A stretch of 64,000 nt of DNA from Maribellus sp. YY47 (GCF_023111095.1 NZ_JALGYW010000001.1:214879-278878); one strand, 5' to 3'; counted from the first letter of the stretch, positions 33,432 through 42,999 are shown. A program made the numbers and translations. Notes: generated by a model not told the origin, from the letters alone.

Positions 33432-34574
33432 TTAAATATCTTTCACTTTAAGTTTATTGATCACCGGATTGGCGTACAATTTCAGGAAGCGCTCCTGTAT
33501 GTCGGTCACCGGGAAATCGACGTGAACCATGGCTTGTTCCACCATGATTTCAAATTTCTTTTGTTCCTCGTTCGTGTATTTATCCTTAAAACGGTGTTCC
33601 TGCATCAGCATGTCGTAGGCGACGTAATTGCTGGGCCACAATTTAAAGTTTTTGTAGATCTGTTTATCGATCATTTCGGCTATGTCGCGAATGTATTTGT
33701 TGCGTTGTTCGTTGTTTTCTGCTGGAGGAAAATGCGTCTCAATCGGTTCGCCAAAGGCAAAACGTATCCTGCCTTTTGGTGCAAACATCCCCATCGACAT
33801 GCTTTTCAAATCGTCTTTGCTGGTTTTTAGCTGACCGTAGTGTTCTTTCTTGATCAGCTCTTTTAGTTTGGCCAATCCGCAAGGTTCTATTTCATACGAA
33901 ATAGATACGGGAACAATGTTGAGTTCATTGAATCCATCCGATATGGTTCCCTTGTTGCTCATATTGAGCATTTTGAGGAGGCTGTCCTGCGTTTTGTCGT
34001 TCCCGTCTTTTGTGCGGCCTTCCCTTTGTGCGATCCAGATCGACATTTTGTCCTCGGTGATCGACTTCCGGATGAAATGCGATACTTTCCGCGATGCCGT
34101 CATTAGTTCGCGGGGCGGGAGATTTCTTTTGATCACAAACGAGCGATTGAGTTTAACGGTGTGCTCAATCCATTCGTATTGCAGGAGGTTGTCGCCAATC
34201 GCAATTTCCGTGGTATTCATTCCGTGTTCGAAAATGAGCACGTTAAGAAGTGCAGCGTCCAGAATAATATCGCGGTGATTGGAAATAAACAGGTACGGCT
34301 TCTTTTTGTCCAGTTTGTCAATCCCGGTACATTTTAGCCCGTTGGACGTTTTATCCACCAGCCAGTGCAGCAGGTCGTAAATAAAAACACCCTGCAGCTG
34401 TTTCACGCTTTTGATACGCCGCAGCTGAAATTTCACCATTTCCACTTTCGGACGATTTTTGAACAGGATCATTAATACCTCGTCAAAAACCCTGTCTTTC
34501 AGCAGTAAACGCATCTTTTGCTTTACTTCCGAATCGTAATAAGGACGAATGTCATCGAAATTGTAGCCCGTCAT
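33432..34574 (-). CDS. Glycerol-3-phosphate/lysophosphatidate-type acyltransferase
   Basis: The catalytic HX4D motif appears in LFISNHRDIILDAALLNVL (around residues 95-105). IWIAQREGRTKDGND, corresponding to the PlsC/PlsB EGTR-type block III, follows. VPVSISYEIEPC is the block IV equivalent. The N-terminal about 80 residues are helical and basic, and the C-terminal 100 residues are also charged. At 380 residues it is longer than PlsC and belongs to the larger acyltransferase proteins of Bacteroidota. It probably acylates a lipid at the inner membrane. The exact acceptor is unknown. Confidence 0.8.
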   Translation of the reverse strand: MTGYNFDDIRPYYDSEVKQKMRLLLKDRVFDEVLMILFKNRPKVEMVKFQLRRIKSVKQLQGVFIYDLLHWLVDKTSNGLKCTGIDKLDKKKPYLFISNHRDIILDAALLNVLIFEHGMNTTEIAIGDNLLQYEWIEHTVKLNRSFVIKRNLPPRELMTASRKVSHFIRKSITEDKMSIWIAQREGRTKDGNDKTQDSLLKMLNMSNKGTISDGFNELNIVPVSISYEIEPCGLAKLKELIKKEHYGQLKTSKDDLKSMSMGMFAPKGRIRFAFGEPIETHFPPAENNEQRNKYIRDIAEMIDKQIYKNFKLWPSNYVAYDMLMQEHRFKDKYTNEEQKKFEIMVEQAMVHVDFPVTDIQERFLKLYANPVINKLKVKDI

Positions 34575-34614
34575 ATTTTAGATGATTTAACTCAGCAAAG
34601 TAACACATTCAATC

Positions 34615-36657
34615 TCAAAATTTCAACCGGAGCTGCATTTTTACTTCTGTTTTATCTTTTCCTGCAATTCCGTTATAGCCCGATCCGATGGTTTCGCCAT
34701 TGGTCCAACGGGTGTTGGCGAGTTTAATCCAGCATTCGGCCCCGTCCGAAATTTTGTATTTGAGGTTCAGGTAAGTACGCCAGCCCTTGCCAAAAAAAGC
34801 GGGCACCGAAAACGTGTGCAATAAATCGTTTTCGTAAGCGTAAATGCGGGCGTCGTAGTTGCTGGTGTTAAAGTATGCGATTCTGCCCGAGAGGCTGAGC
34901 GGAGCACCCTGAGGTTTGTAAAGCACATCCTGAAAGATCAGTATTCCGTGTTCTTTTGAAACTCCGTTAAACGAAGAGTGTTCGAAACGGCTGCTCCATC
35001 TCCAGTTGTCGGTAATGAAATATTCAGTGTGAAGTCGGATTCGCCGAGTGTGTTCCGGCAGATTCACGTATAGCTTTTCCGCTTTATTTTTCTGATCTTT
35101 TGTTTCTGATTTGATGCGCAGGTAGCCTTTGAGTTTTTGGGAAAGAATAAAATCGGCCTGGGCAAAAATGTCGTGTCCCGAAGATGGACCTGCGGTAGTA
35201 TAAGATATCCAGGGCGAACGGTACAAATCGGAATAGGCCGACAAAGTGACAAATTTAGCCGGAAGAAACCGGGCGCCGAGGTAAAACCCGGTTTCATTGG
35301 CAACGGTGCTGCTCTCCGATATCGCTTGTCCCCACAGGGCTTGATAGTTTTTATCGAAGCTGCGAAACTGAGCTGCAAGGTTCAGACGGTCGTTGAGGTG
35401 GGCCACAATTCCCTGCAAAAAAGCTTTTCCTCCCGATTTTGAGACAGCAGCTTCTCCCAACAACTGGTACTTTCCGGTGCTCAGTAAATAATCAATTCCG
35501 CCGGTGTAGTTCGTTGTGCCGTTGAATTTATATCGATTGTACAGCTGATCTCCGGGATAAAATGCACGGTCGAAATCCTGGTAAATGAAAATGCTCCCCA
35601 GTTTTAGTTTCGAGTAGGTTCTCGAAAAAACCAATCCCGCGTTGCGGTATCTGACTGATTTTTCATCGTCGATCTCACTTGGTGTGCGGTGGTAACCCGA
35701 AGTTTGTAAGCTGGTGAAAACTGGCTCTCCGTTTTGATCTGTATCCAGGTTGCCGTCTGCTTTCTTTTGCGAAACAAAAAGGTGGAGGGTGTTCTTTTTT
35801 AGTTGAAAGGAAGTGGTAGCTCCGCGGAAATAAAGATTTTCGTCTACCGATGTATAGGGTCTGACGCCCTGTCCGTATTTGATGATCCCGAGAACGTCGG
35901 CAGATTTTCCCGGAGAAAACCCTTGCCAGAGAACCAGCCCCTGTCCGCTGCGAATCACGAAATCGCCAATAGTCAAGCGTTCAAAAGTCTTATTGATTTT
36001 CATGCTCACATTTCCCGAGTAAAAATCAAAACCCTGTTTGTTGGAGCCTTTGAAAAATGCTTCGCCCGGATCTTTTTCGGCGGTTAACCCGGCCGAAAGT
36101 TTGTCGCCGGCTTCAAAACGGTAACGGCTGTAATACCTGAAGCGATTTCCTTCGTAAGGTTGGATGCCATCGTCGTTAGGTTTATAACCACGTTCTTTTT
36201 GCAATGTTCCCAAACTTCGCAGCATAAGTTCCTGCCGGTTGCGTTTTATTTCCTCGCTTAAGGAAGCTGGAGTCGTATCTTTTGGCCCGAAAACAACAAA
36301 TACCTGCATTTTTTGCAGCAGTTCGGTGGTAAACCCATCAATCGTATTTAATTCGTAGATCGAATAAGCCGGTCCGTATTCCTCCAGGTAAGCCAACAGA
36401 TTTTTAATTTGAATGCTGTTCAGCAAGTACATTTTTGAAAGTTCATCCGAATTCGTGGAGTTAAGGTTGATCGGATGTTCAATCAGTCGTTCCAGGTCCT
36501 CGATCATCAATGCCGCATCCGCTTCTTCTTCGAGGTTTTCCAATTGCGATTCAATAGTATTCTCAATGATTTCCTGATGCGAAAGTTCCTGTGCGTTCGT
36601 TGTGAGCGAAATCCCAACGATCAGTAAAATGGTAATATGGAAGGGAGTTCGTTTCAT
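34615..36657 (-). CDS. Outer-membrane protein with N-terminal helix-hairpin-helix repeats and beta-barrel
   Basis: After a signal peptide (FHITILLIVGISLTTNAQ), residues about 55-125 hold ComEA-like helix-hairpin-helix motifs: HPINLNSTNSDELSKMYLLNSIQIKNLLAYLEEYG and a second SIYELNTIDGFTTELLQKMQVFV. From about residue 170 to the end there are alternating beta-strands with frequent Tyr/Arg, for example RYYSRYRFEAGDKLSAGLTAEKDPG and RIRLHTEYFITDNWRWSSRFEHSS, ending LQLRLKF, an outer-membrane barrel terminus. The combination is a known Bacteroidota architecture of unknown function. DNA binding or uptake is a possibility raised by the HhH part only. It overlaps the upstream gene by ATGA. Confidence 0.8.
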   Translation of the reverse strand: MKRTPFHITILLIVGISLTTNAQELSHQEIIENTIESQLENLEEEADAALMIEDLERLIEHPINLNSTNSDELSKMYLLNSIQIKNLLAYLEEYGPAYSIYELNTIDGFTTELLQKMQVFVVFGPKDTTPASLSEEIKRNRQELMLRSLGTLQKERGYKPNDDGIQPYEGNRFRYYSRYRFEAGDKLSAGLTAEKDPGEAFFKGSNKQGFDFYSGNVSMKINKTFERLTIGDFVIRSGQGLVLWQGFSPGKSADVLGIIKYGQGVRPYTSVDENLYFRGATTSFQLKKNTLHLFVSQKKADGNLDTDQNGEPVFTSLQTSGYHRTPSEIDDEKSVRYRNAGLVFSRTYSKLKLGSIFIYQDFDRAFYPGDQLYNRYKFNGTTNYTGGIDYLLSTGKYQLLGEAAVSKSGGKAFLQGIVAHLNDRLNLAAQFRSFDKNYQALWGQAISESSTVANETGFYLGARFLPAKFVTLSAYSDLYRSPWISYTTAGPSSGHDIFAQADFILSQKLKGYLRIKSETKDQKNKAEKLYVNLPEHTRRIRLHTEYFITDNWRWSSRFEHSSFNGVSKEHGILIFQDVLYKPQGAPLSLSGRIAYFNTSNYDARIYAYENDLLHTFSVPAFFGKGWRTYLNLKYKISDGAECWIKLANTRWTNGETIGSGYNGIAGKDKTEVKMQLRLKF

Positions 36658-37472
36658 CTTAAATGAAATTGAACGGATACAGACGGCGTAAAGCCCAGGT
36701 TGCCGTGATAGCTGAAGGCAAAATCGGTAGAGATGTTGCCCAACGAGTAGCCTATTCCTCCTGAATAGTTAAAGGGCTTACCCGAAACCCCCAGTCGTAA
36801 AGCCAGGTTTTTTACCGGCATAAATTCCACTCCCGATTTTACCTGTGCCGGGAATCCGGAGGATTTTTGAACTTCAGCACATACGAGTACATATTCTGAA
36901 AGGAGATAATGTCCTCCCAGTCGATAGGTGAAAGGCATTTCCTGTTTTCCGGAATAGGTTTCGAAACCATTTTCTACCGGGTTAAACACATGCGCACCCA
37001 ATGTCAGTTCGTGTGTTAACTGGTACACGAGGCCACATTCAAAAGTAAGGAAAGTAAAAGCCCCCTCGTTTTCGGGGAAGCGGCTGGCAAAATAATCCAA
37101 TTGAAGAGCGGCGCTTAATTTTCGCGAAAGTTGCCGGGCATAGGCCAGTCCGAGTTTTGATTCTTTGTAGCTGCCTTTGCCAAATTGATAAAAACTGATA
37201 CCGGCTGTTCCGCCGCCAAATGGAGCGGAAAAGGTTCCGGCGGTCAGCGAAAGTTCTTCCAGCATAAACCGCGATTCGTAATAAATGCCCGCTGAAAGCT
37301 TTGACATGCCGGCGAGTGTGGCCTGGTTGTGAAAAGTGCTCCATACGTCCGACAGCGAAACCGTTGCATTGGAAAGCGCTACTGCACGGGCTCCGGCCGT
37401 GAAATTTTCAGAGGCTATCGATGTATACGATAAGGCTAAAAACAGAATGAGTATGTGAGTGGGCTTTTTCAT
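36654..37472 (-). CDS. PorV/PorQ-like outer-membrane beta-barrel protein
   Basis: The signal peptide is HILILFLALSYTSIAS. The mature start ENFTAGARAVALSNATVSLSDVWSTFHNQATLAGM resembles the FadL/PorV-type opening, GARA-x-GMGGA...NPA. The rest is regular beta-strands ending FTPSVSVQFHLR, with a terminal aromatic. PorQ and PorV are T9SS accessory barrels, but the similarity seen is limited to this N-terminal pattern. It is translationally coupled (ATGA) to the HhH-barrel gene, so the two may form one outer-membrane complex. Confidence 0.65.
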   Translation of the reverse strand: MKKPTHILILFLALSYTSIASENFTAGARAVALSNATVSLSDVWSTFHNQATLAGMSKLSAGIYYESRFMLEELSLTAGTFSAPFGGGTAGISFYQFGKGSYKESKLGLAYARQLSRKLSAALQLDYFASRFPENEGAFTFLTFECGLVYQLTHELTLGAHVFNPVENGFETYSGKQEMPFTYRLGGHYLLSEYVLVCAEVQKSSGFPAQVKSGVEFMPVKNLALRLGVSGKPFNYSGGIGYSLGNISTDFAFSYHGNLGFTPSVSVQFHLR

Positions 37473-37476
37473 ACAC

Positions 37477-37509
37477 TAAAAAAGGGCGAGTAATAATTAC
37501 TGCGCCCTT
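37477..37509 (-). terminator. Intrinsic terminator of purE
   Basis: AAGGGCGAGTAAT pairs with ATTACTGCGCCCTT (one bulge) between 37482 and 37509. On the minus strand a TTTTTT run follows. It separates purE from the barrel genes. Confidence 0.8.
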
Positions 37510-37537
37510 ATAAAGGTACGAAAAATGTTTCTTTTGC

Positions 37538-38044
37538 TTAGTTCGTTTTGAACTTAAATTTAACTTCGGCTAATTCCTGGTTTGCCTTAACAATTTTTTC
37601 TTTTAGCTCTTCTTTGTACTGGAGCATTTTCTGCATCAAGGCTTCGTCGCCGGTTGCCATCATTTGAACGGCCAAAATGGCGGCATTCATGGCTCCGTTA
37701 ACAGCAACGGTTGCCACCGGAATTCCGGGAGGCATTTGCAGGATTGCAAGTACTGAATCGAAACCAGAAAGGCTGGCATTGATCGGAACACCAATAACCG
37801 GTAGCGGCGTCATAGCGGCAATAACACCCGGCAAATGAGCCGCCATTCCAGCTCCTGCGATAATCACTTTAATGCCACGGTCTTTCGCTCCTTTGGCAAA
37901 AGTTTCCACTGCTTCGGGTGTGCGATGGGCAGATAAAGCGTTGATCTCAAACGGAATTTCAAATTCATCAAATAATCTGGCTGCTTTTTCCATCACATTC
38001 ATATCGGATGTGCTGCCCATGATAATGCTAACTTTTGGTGTCAT
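37538..38044 (-). CDS. purE: N5-carboxyaminoimidazole ribonucleotide mutase
   Basis: PurE moves the carboxyl group from N5-CAIR to give CAIR in purine synthesis. VSIIMGSTSDMNVMEKAARLFDEFEIPFEINALSAHRTPE contains the conserved GS-x-SD and SAHRTP motifs, including the catalytic His. IAGAGMAAHLPGVIAAMTPLPVIGVPI and LLAILQMPPGIPVATVAVNGA-type segments follow. The length of 168 residues is typical of class I PurE. PurK is not nearby. It is divergent from hpt, another purine gene. Confidence 0.97.
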   Translation of the reverse strand: MTPKVSIIMGSTSDMNVMEKAARLFDEFEIPFEINALSAHRTPEAVETFAKGAKDRGIKVIIAGAGMAAHLPGVIAAMTPLPVIGVPINASLSGFDSVLAILQMPPGIPVATVAVNGAMNAAILAVQMMATGDEALMQKMLQYKEELKEKIVKANQELAEVKFKFKTN

Positions 38045-38108
38045 ATTTAAGTTTTATTTTCTGATACTCGATTTGTTTTTGTTATTTTGTAGCCCAAATT
38101 TTTCAGTG

Positions 38109-38116
38109 CAAAATTA
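38109..38116 (-). promoter_or_regulatory. purE -7 element TAATTTTG
   Basis: An exact TAnnTTTG match on the minus strand, 65 bp before purE. Confidence 0.45.
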
Positions 38117-38152
38117 AGGCAATTTAAGTATTAATAAAAATCATACATTTAC

Positions 38153-38695
38153 ATGAAGCGGGTAAAAATTCACGATAAAGAGTTCGAATTATTCATCTCA
38201 AACGAAAAAATTCAGTCCGTTGTTCAAGAGATGGCTGAAAAAATGAATGCCGAGCTGGTTGGTAAGGATCCGCTTTTTCTGTGTATACTGAACGGATCGT
38301 TCATGTTTGCTGCCGAAATCTTCAAAAGAATTAATTTTGTTGAATCCGAAATTTCATTTGTAAAACTGGCGTCTTATTCCGGAGAGCATTCCACAGGAAG
38401 CGTCAAAGAATTGATTGGGTTGAATGAAAATATTGAGGGAAGAACCGTTGTGGTGTTGGAAGACATTGTAGATACAGGAATTACAATCAATGCCATTCAG
38501 CAGCAACTGAAAAGTATGAATCCAAAAGAAATACAGGTAGCCACCATGCTGCTGAAACCGGATGCTCTTAAAAAAGAAGTTGATCTGAAATATGTAGGAA
38601 TTGAAATTCCGAATGACTTTATTGTCGGGTGCGGGTTGGATTATGATGGACATGGAAGAAATTTGACTGATATTTATTCAGTCGTAAAAGAATAA
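38153..38695 (+). CDS. hpt: Hypoxanthine phosphoribosyltransferase
   Basis: Hpt salvages hypoxanthine and guanine with PRPP. The PRPP loop is VVVLEDIVDTGITINAIQQQL. The N-terminal DPLFLCILNGSFMFAAEIFKRI is the pyrophosphate-binding segment, and the C-terminal FIVGCGLDYDGHGRNLTDIYSVV carries the base-site and metal residues. The length is 180 residues. It begins a plus-strand run with adk, obgE, PAP2 and the mutS-like gene. adk is 22 bp downstream. Confidence 0.97.
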   Translation: MKRVKIHDKEFELFISNEKIQSVVQEMAEKMNAELVGKDPLFLCILNGSFMFAAEIFKRINFVESEISFVKLASYSGEHSTGSVKELIGLNENIEGRTVVVLEDIVDTGITINAIQQQLKSMNPKEIQVATMLLKPDALKKEVDLKYVGIEIPNDFIVGCGLDYDGHGRNLTDIYSVVKE

Positions 38696-38717
38696 CCGAA
38701 AAATAACCAAAGTCAAC

Positions 38718-39290
38718 ATGTTGAATATTGTATTATTTGGCCCCCCCGGAGCAGGAAAGGGGACTCAGGCCGAGTTTTTGATTGAATCTTACGGATTGAT
38801 CCATTTGTCGACCGGAGAGATTTTAAGGAATGAGATTGCTGCAGGTTCAGAACTTGGGCTGGAAGCCAAAAAGTTTATGGACAAGGGAGAATTGGTTCCG
38901 GACCAGTTGGTGGTAAAAATGATTGAGGCAATTCTGGAAAGCCGCCGTGAAGCTAAAGGCTTTATTTTTGATGGTTTTCCGAGAACCGTAGACCAGGCAA
39001 AAGCGTTGGATGCTATGTTGGAAAAACATGGAACCGGAATATCGGGAATGCTGAGCCTCGAAGTAGAGAAACAGGAATTGATCAACCGTTTGCTGAGCCG
39101 GGGAAAAGTCTCGGGCCGTGTGGATGATCAGAACCAAAAAGTGATTGAGAACCGTATTCAGGTATATGGCGAAAAAACACTTCCGCTGATCGAGTACTAC
39201 AAGCCGCAAGGCAAGCATTTTGGTATCGATGGAATGGGCAGTATTGAAGAGATTGCCGGACGTTTGAAGGAAGTTATTGAAAAGTTATAG
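38718..39290 (+). CDS. adk: Adenylate kinase
   Basis: Adk balances ATP, ADP and AMP. The P-loop is IVLFGPPGAGKGTQAEFLIESYG. AMP-site residues are in HLSTGEILRNEI and FIFDGFPRTVDQAKAL, followed by LLSRGKVSGRVDDQNQKVIENRI. At 190 residues it lacks the long zinc-type LID insertion, i.e. it is the short-LID form usual in Bacteroidota. A 97-bp gap precedes obgE. Confidence 0.97.
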   Translation: MLNIVLFGPPGAGKGTQAEFLIESYGLIHLSTGEILRNEIAAGSELGLEAKKFMDKGELVPDQLVVKMIEAILESRREAKGFIFDGFPRTVDQAKALDAMLEKHGTGISGMLSLEVEKQELINRLLSRGKVSGRVDDQNQKVIENRIQVYGEKTLPLIEYYKPQGKHFGIDGMGSIEEIAGRLKEVIEKL

Positions 39291-39387
39291 ACTTCACTAG
39301 AAGTCGGTTACGAAGGTGGGAATTCTGTAAGTAAACCGGATTTCTCACCTTTGTTGCTAAATTTGAGAAATAGTTAAAAGAAGAAAA

Positions 39388-40377
39388 ATGGCCGAGACAA
39401 ATTTTGTGGATTATGTGAAAATTCACTGTAAATCAGGTGCGGGAGGTGCCGGGTCAGCGCATTTGCGCAGAGAAAAATTCGTACCCAAAGGAGGCCCGGA
39501 TGGAGGTGATGGAGGCCGAGGCGGACACATTATTTTGCAGGGAAACCAGCATATGTGGACCCTTCTTCATTTAAAATACAAGAAGCATATAAAAGCCGGA
39601 AATGGGGAATCGGGTGGAAAGCAGCGCAGTACCGGAGCCGATGGTGAAGACATTGTGCTGGAAGTGCCGCTGGGAACCATTGCCCGAGATGGAGAAACCG
39701 GTGAATTCCTCTTCGAAATTACTACGCACGGCGAAAGCCAGGTTTTGATGAAAGGAGGCCGTGGCGGACTGGGAAACGACCATTTTAAATCGGCTACCAA
39801 CCAAACGCCCCGTTTTGCCCAGCCCGGCGAAGAGGGACAGGAAGGTTGGAAGATTCTGGAGTTGAAAGTGCTTGCCGACGTTGGACTGGTAGGATTTCCG
39901 AGTTCAGGAAAATCAACCTTGTTGTCGGTGGTTTCGGCTGCCAAACCCAAAATCGCTGACTATCCGTTCACCACTCTGGTTCCGAACCTTGGCATTGTGG
40001 GCCACCGCGAACAACGTTCGTTTGTAATGGCCGATATCCCCGGGATTATTGAAGGCGCACATCAGGGACGCGGGCTCGGATTGCGGTTTTTGAGGCACAT
40101 CGAGCGAAATTCGATGCTCTTGTTTTTAATTCCGGCCGACAGCAAAGATCACCTGAAAGAATACCGGATCTTACTGGATGAGCTCGAGAAATATAACCCC
40201 GAATTGCTTGATAAAGAGCGTTTCCTGGGGATTAGTAAAGCGGATATGCTGGATGAAGAACTGATGAAGGAAATCAGCAGGGAATTAAAAGACATCCCAC
40301 ATTTGTTTTTCTCTTCGGTGTCAGGTAAAAATATCCAGGTTTTAAAAGATAAGATCTGGGATATATTAAATAGTTAA
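39388..40377 (+). CDS. obgE: GTPase ObgE/CgtA
   Basis: ObgE is a ribosome-assembly and stress GTPase. The Gly-rich Obg fold is seen in [45 protein letters not shown] and [26 protein letters not shown]. The G domain has [36 protein letters not shown] (G1/G2), [25 protein letters not shown] (G3) and GISKADML (G4, with S in place of the usual N of NKxD). The length is 329 residues, with no long C-terminal domain. TAATG overlaps the next start. TAAATTTG at 39358-39365 is a possible own -7 element. Confidence 0.97.
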   Translation: MAETNFVDYVKIHCKSGAGGAGSAHLRREKFVPKGGPDGGDGGRGGHIILQGNQHMWTLLHLKYKKHIKAGNGESGGKQRSTGADGEDIVLEVPLGTIARDGETGEFLFEITTHGESQVLMKGGRGGLGNDHFKSATNQTPRFAQPGEEGQEGWKILELKVLADVGLVGFPSSGKSTLLSVVSAAKPKIADYPFTTLVPNLGIVGHREQRSFVMADIPGIIEGAHQGRGLGLRFLRHIERNSMLLFLIPADSKDHLKEYRILLDELEKYNPELLDKERFLGISKADMLDEELMKEISRELKDIPHLFFSSVSGKNIQVLKDKIWDILNS

Positions 40378-41069
40378 TGGGGTTTTTAGATACGATATTA
40401 AACTGGGATCAGGAACTGTTTTTATACCTCAACAGTTTTCATAACGATTTCTGGGACACGATCATGTTGCTCGTAACCCGCAAGGAAACGTGGTTGCCTT
40501 TCTTTGTGGTGATTCTGTATTACATTGTCAAAAATTACCGGACAAAGGCCATTCTGATCATTATTGGGCTGGCGCTGGTGGTACTGGCTGCCGATCAGCT
40601 GTCAGGGTTGATGAAGATCGGATTTCAACGGCTGCGGCCGGTTCACGATCCGGCTATCGGGCATTTGGTTCACAATGTACTCCGCAAAGGAGGCATGTAT
40701 GGCTTTGTGTCGTCGCATGCGGCCAATTCGGTGGCGATCCTGGTTTTTACATCATTGATTTTTAAACGAAGAAGTTACTCCATTTTGCTTTTTTTGTGGG
40801 CGGCGGCATTCTGTTATTCCCGCATTTATTCAGGGGTTCATTATCCTTTTGATATTTTGGGTGGAATCCTGCTCGGGTGGGGTGTTGGATGGGCTCTGTT
40901 CAGGTTGATGATGTTTGTGGAAAACCATTTTTTTTATTCAAAATCGCCCAGAATCGAGAAAACAGCGCTGCATCGCGAAGAGTCGGGCATTATCTGGCTG
41001 GTATTTGTGGTGCTGGTAGTTACTTTTTTTATTGTAACTAGCCTGCTTCATCATTTCAATTATCTATAA
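40377..41069 (+). CDS. PAP2-family membrane phosphatase
   Basis: The three phosphatase motifs are present. KIGFQRLRPVHDP is K-x6-RP, SSHAANSVAI stands for PSGH, and YSRIYSGVHYPFDILGGILLGWG is SR-x5-H-x3-D with the catalytic His. Five or six hydrophobic helices place it in the inner membrane. The likely substrate is a lipid phosphate or undecaprenyl pyrophosphate, which would complement uppP. It overlaps obgE and the mutS-like gene by one base at both ends (TAATG), implying tight translational coupling. Confidence 0.9.
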   Translation: MGFLDTILNWDQELFLYLNSFHNDFWDTIMLLVTRKETWLPFFVVILYYIVKNYRTKAILIIIGLALVVLAADQLSGLMKIGFQRLRPVHDPAIGHLVHNVLRKGGMYGFVSSHAANSVAILVFTSLIFKRRSYSILLFLWAAAFCYSRIYSGVHYPFDILGGILLGWGVGWALFRLMMFVENHFFYSKSPRIEKTALHREESGIIWLVFVVLVVTFFIVTSLLHHFNYL

Positions 41070-42847
41070 TGATCAATAGCCATGCATTCTACCGGCAACA
41101 ACAGAGTCTTTTTGAAGCAGAGTTTAAAAGTCTGACTCAAAAGATCAGGTGGTTGGCCTGGTGGCGCTTGGTGGTTTTTGTGTCGTTGTTTTTTCCATTT
41201 TATTTCCTGGGATTAAGTTGGGCAACAGGTGGTTTGACCTTGTCGCTTCTGGTTTTGTTTTCTTTCCTGATCAAAACCAGTATTCGGCTCGACAGACGCA
41301 AAAAGAAATGTGCTGTTTTAAAGCAACTGACCGAAGAAGAGCTTCTGGCGCTCGATCATTCTTTTTTGCATTTTAAAAACGGAGCTGAATTTTTGGATAC
41401 CAATCATTTCTTTTCCTACGATCTCGATTTGTTTGGTGATGGTTCGCTTTATCAGTTTTTAAATCGCACTTCCACTGTTGGCGGCGCTAAAAAACTGGCA
41501 TCCTGGTTTGTGAATCCTTCAAAAAATAAAAAAGAGATTGAAGACAGGCAGCAGGCGGTACGAGAACTTTCGGGAAGACGCGAGTGGCGCTTGCAGTTTT
41601 TAGCCGAAGGAAAGTTGTTTGAAGAAACAGAAGCGCTGAGCCGTGAAATTATTGGCTGGTCGGAGACTGAATTTGAGCTTAGGAATCCGGAATTAACGAA
41701 GTGGATCCTTCGGATTGTTTCGGCGCTGACATTGCTGGCTGCTGCGTTGGCGATTACGGGAGTGTCAAATTCCTATTTGGTTGTGGCAGTTTTCGTGCAA
41801 TGGGCGATGGCCTATTTTTACCGGAAACGAATCACTTACTTTTTTAGTTTTTTTGGCCGGAAATCGCAGTTGTTGTCAAAATACATGAAATTGTTGGAAT
41901 TGCTGGAGCAACAGGATTTTCAGTCCGCTTACCTCAGTAAACTGCAGCAAAATATTAAAAGTCCTTCAGCAGGGAAAACCTTCAGTCAGCTAAAAAAACG
42001 GGTTGGGGAGTTTGAATACCGGCAGAATCTGTTGGTTGGTTTTGTCCTGAATTCTGTTTTGTTGTGGGATATTCGTTGTGTATATGAACTCTGGAAATGG
42101 CATCAGCTTCATCATCGAAGTTTGGAGAAATGGATCGATGCGATTGCCGAGGTAGATGCGCTGATCAGCCTGGCAAATTTTGCCGACAATCATCCGGATT
42201 TCAATTATCCTGTAATGAATGGCGATGACTTTGTGTTTGACGCGACAGAGTTAGGTCATCCTTTAATTCGGCAGGGAAAAAGGATTTGCAACGACTTTGG
42301 TATTCAGGGTTGGTCAAAAGTGATGATTGTAACCGGTGCAAATATGGCCGGGAAAAGTACGTTTTTGCGAACCGTTGGAGTGAATCTTTTGTTAGCGCAG
42401 TCGGGAGCTCCGGTGTGCGCCAAAAGTATGACAGTTACACCCATCGATTTGTATACCAATATGCGAACCACCGATTCGTTGCTGAAAGACGAATCGTACT
42501 TTTTTGCCGAACTGAAACGTATCAAAGGGGTGCTCGACCGTTTGCAGAACGGTGATCGTATTTTTGTTATTCTCGATGAAATGCTGAAGGGCACCAATTC
42601 GGTGGATAAGTTAAATGGTTCGCGCGAGCTGATTCGAAAACTGGTGCAGTATCAGTCGGTTTCATTGATTGCCACCCATGATCTGAAACTAAGCGAAATG
42701 CAGAAAAATTTTCCGCAGCAAGTATTTAATAAATGTTTTGAGATCAGGATTGAGAATGACGAACTTATATTTGATTACAAACTTTCGGATGGTGTGACCC
42801 AAACAATGAACGCCACTTTTCTGATGAAAAAGATGGGGATTATTTAG
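41069..42847 (+). CDS. Membrane-anchored MutS-like ATPase
   Basis: The C-terminal 200 residues are a MutS-type ABC ATPase. The Walker A is VMIVTGANMAGKSTFLRTVGVNLLLAQSGAPVCAKSM, then LYTNMRTTDSLLKDESYFFAELKRIK, and Walker B is RIFVILDEMLKGTNSVD with SLIATHDLKLSEM. The mismatch-recognition domain I is absent. Two hydrophobic segments near residues 27-70 and a further pair near 210-250 predict membrane insertion, unusual for MutS proteins. The middle region resembles the MutS core lever. Substrate and role are unknown, and mismatch repair is unlikely. The gene is coupled to the PAP2 gene. Confidence 0.85.
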   Translation: MINSHAFYRQQQSLFEAEFKSLTQKIRWLAWWRLVVFVSLFFPFYFLGLSWATGGLTLSLLVLFSFLIKTSIRLDRRKKKCAVLKQLTEEELLALDHSFLHFKNGAEFLDTNHFFSYDLDLFGDGSLYQFLNRTSTVGGAKKLASWFVNPSKNKKEIEDRQQAVRELSGRREWRLQFLAEGKLFEETEALSREIIGWSETEFELRNPELTKWILRIVSALTLLAAALAITGVSNSYLVVAVFVQWAMAYFYRKRITYFFSFFGRKSQLLSKYMKLLELLEQQDFQSAYLSKLQQNIKSPSAGKTFSQLKKRVGEFEYRQNLLVGFVLNSVLLWDIRCVYELWKWHQLHHRSLEKWIDAIAEVDALISLANFADNHPDFNYPVMNGDDFVFDATELGHPLIRQGKRICNDFGIQGWSKVMIVTGANMAGKSTFLRTVGVNLLLAQSGAPVCAKSMTVTPIDLYTNMRTTDSLLKDESYFFAELKRIKGVLDRLQNGDRIFVILDEMLKGTNSVDKLNGSRELIRKLVQYQSVSLIATHDLKLSEMQKNFPQQVFNKCFEIRIENDELIFDYKLSDGVTQTMNATFLMKKMGII

Positions 42848-42999
42848 TTTCGGTTTTAGTGTTTAAAGTTGTCTTTATTTGCCGGTTGCTTAAGATTCCG
42901 TCTGTGAATACTCCGGTAAAAGGGAATTTGTGTTGTCGTATTTTTCTGATATTTAAGCATTCTGGCATTAATGCATTTCCGCATTTCCTTTTCAATCCT

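Noticed and set aside
39313..39351. Hairpin between adk and obgE as a terminator
   Set aside because: The 10-bp stem AAGGTGGGAA/TTCTCACCTT has a 19-nt loop and no following T tract.
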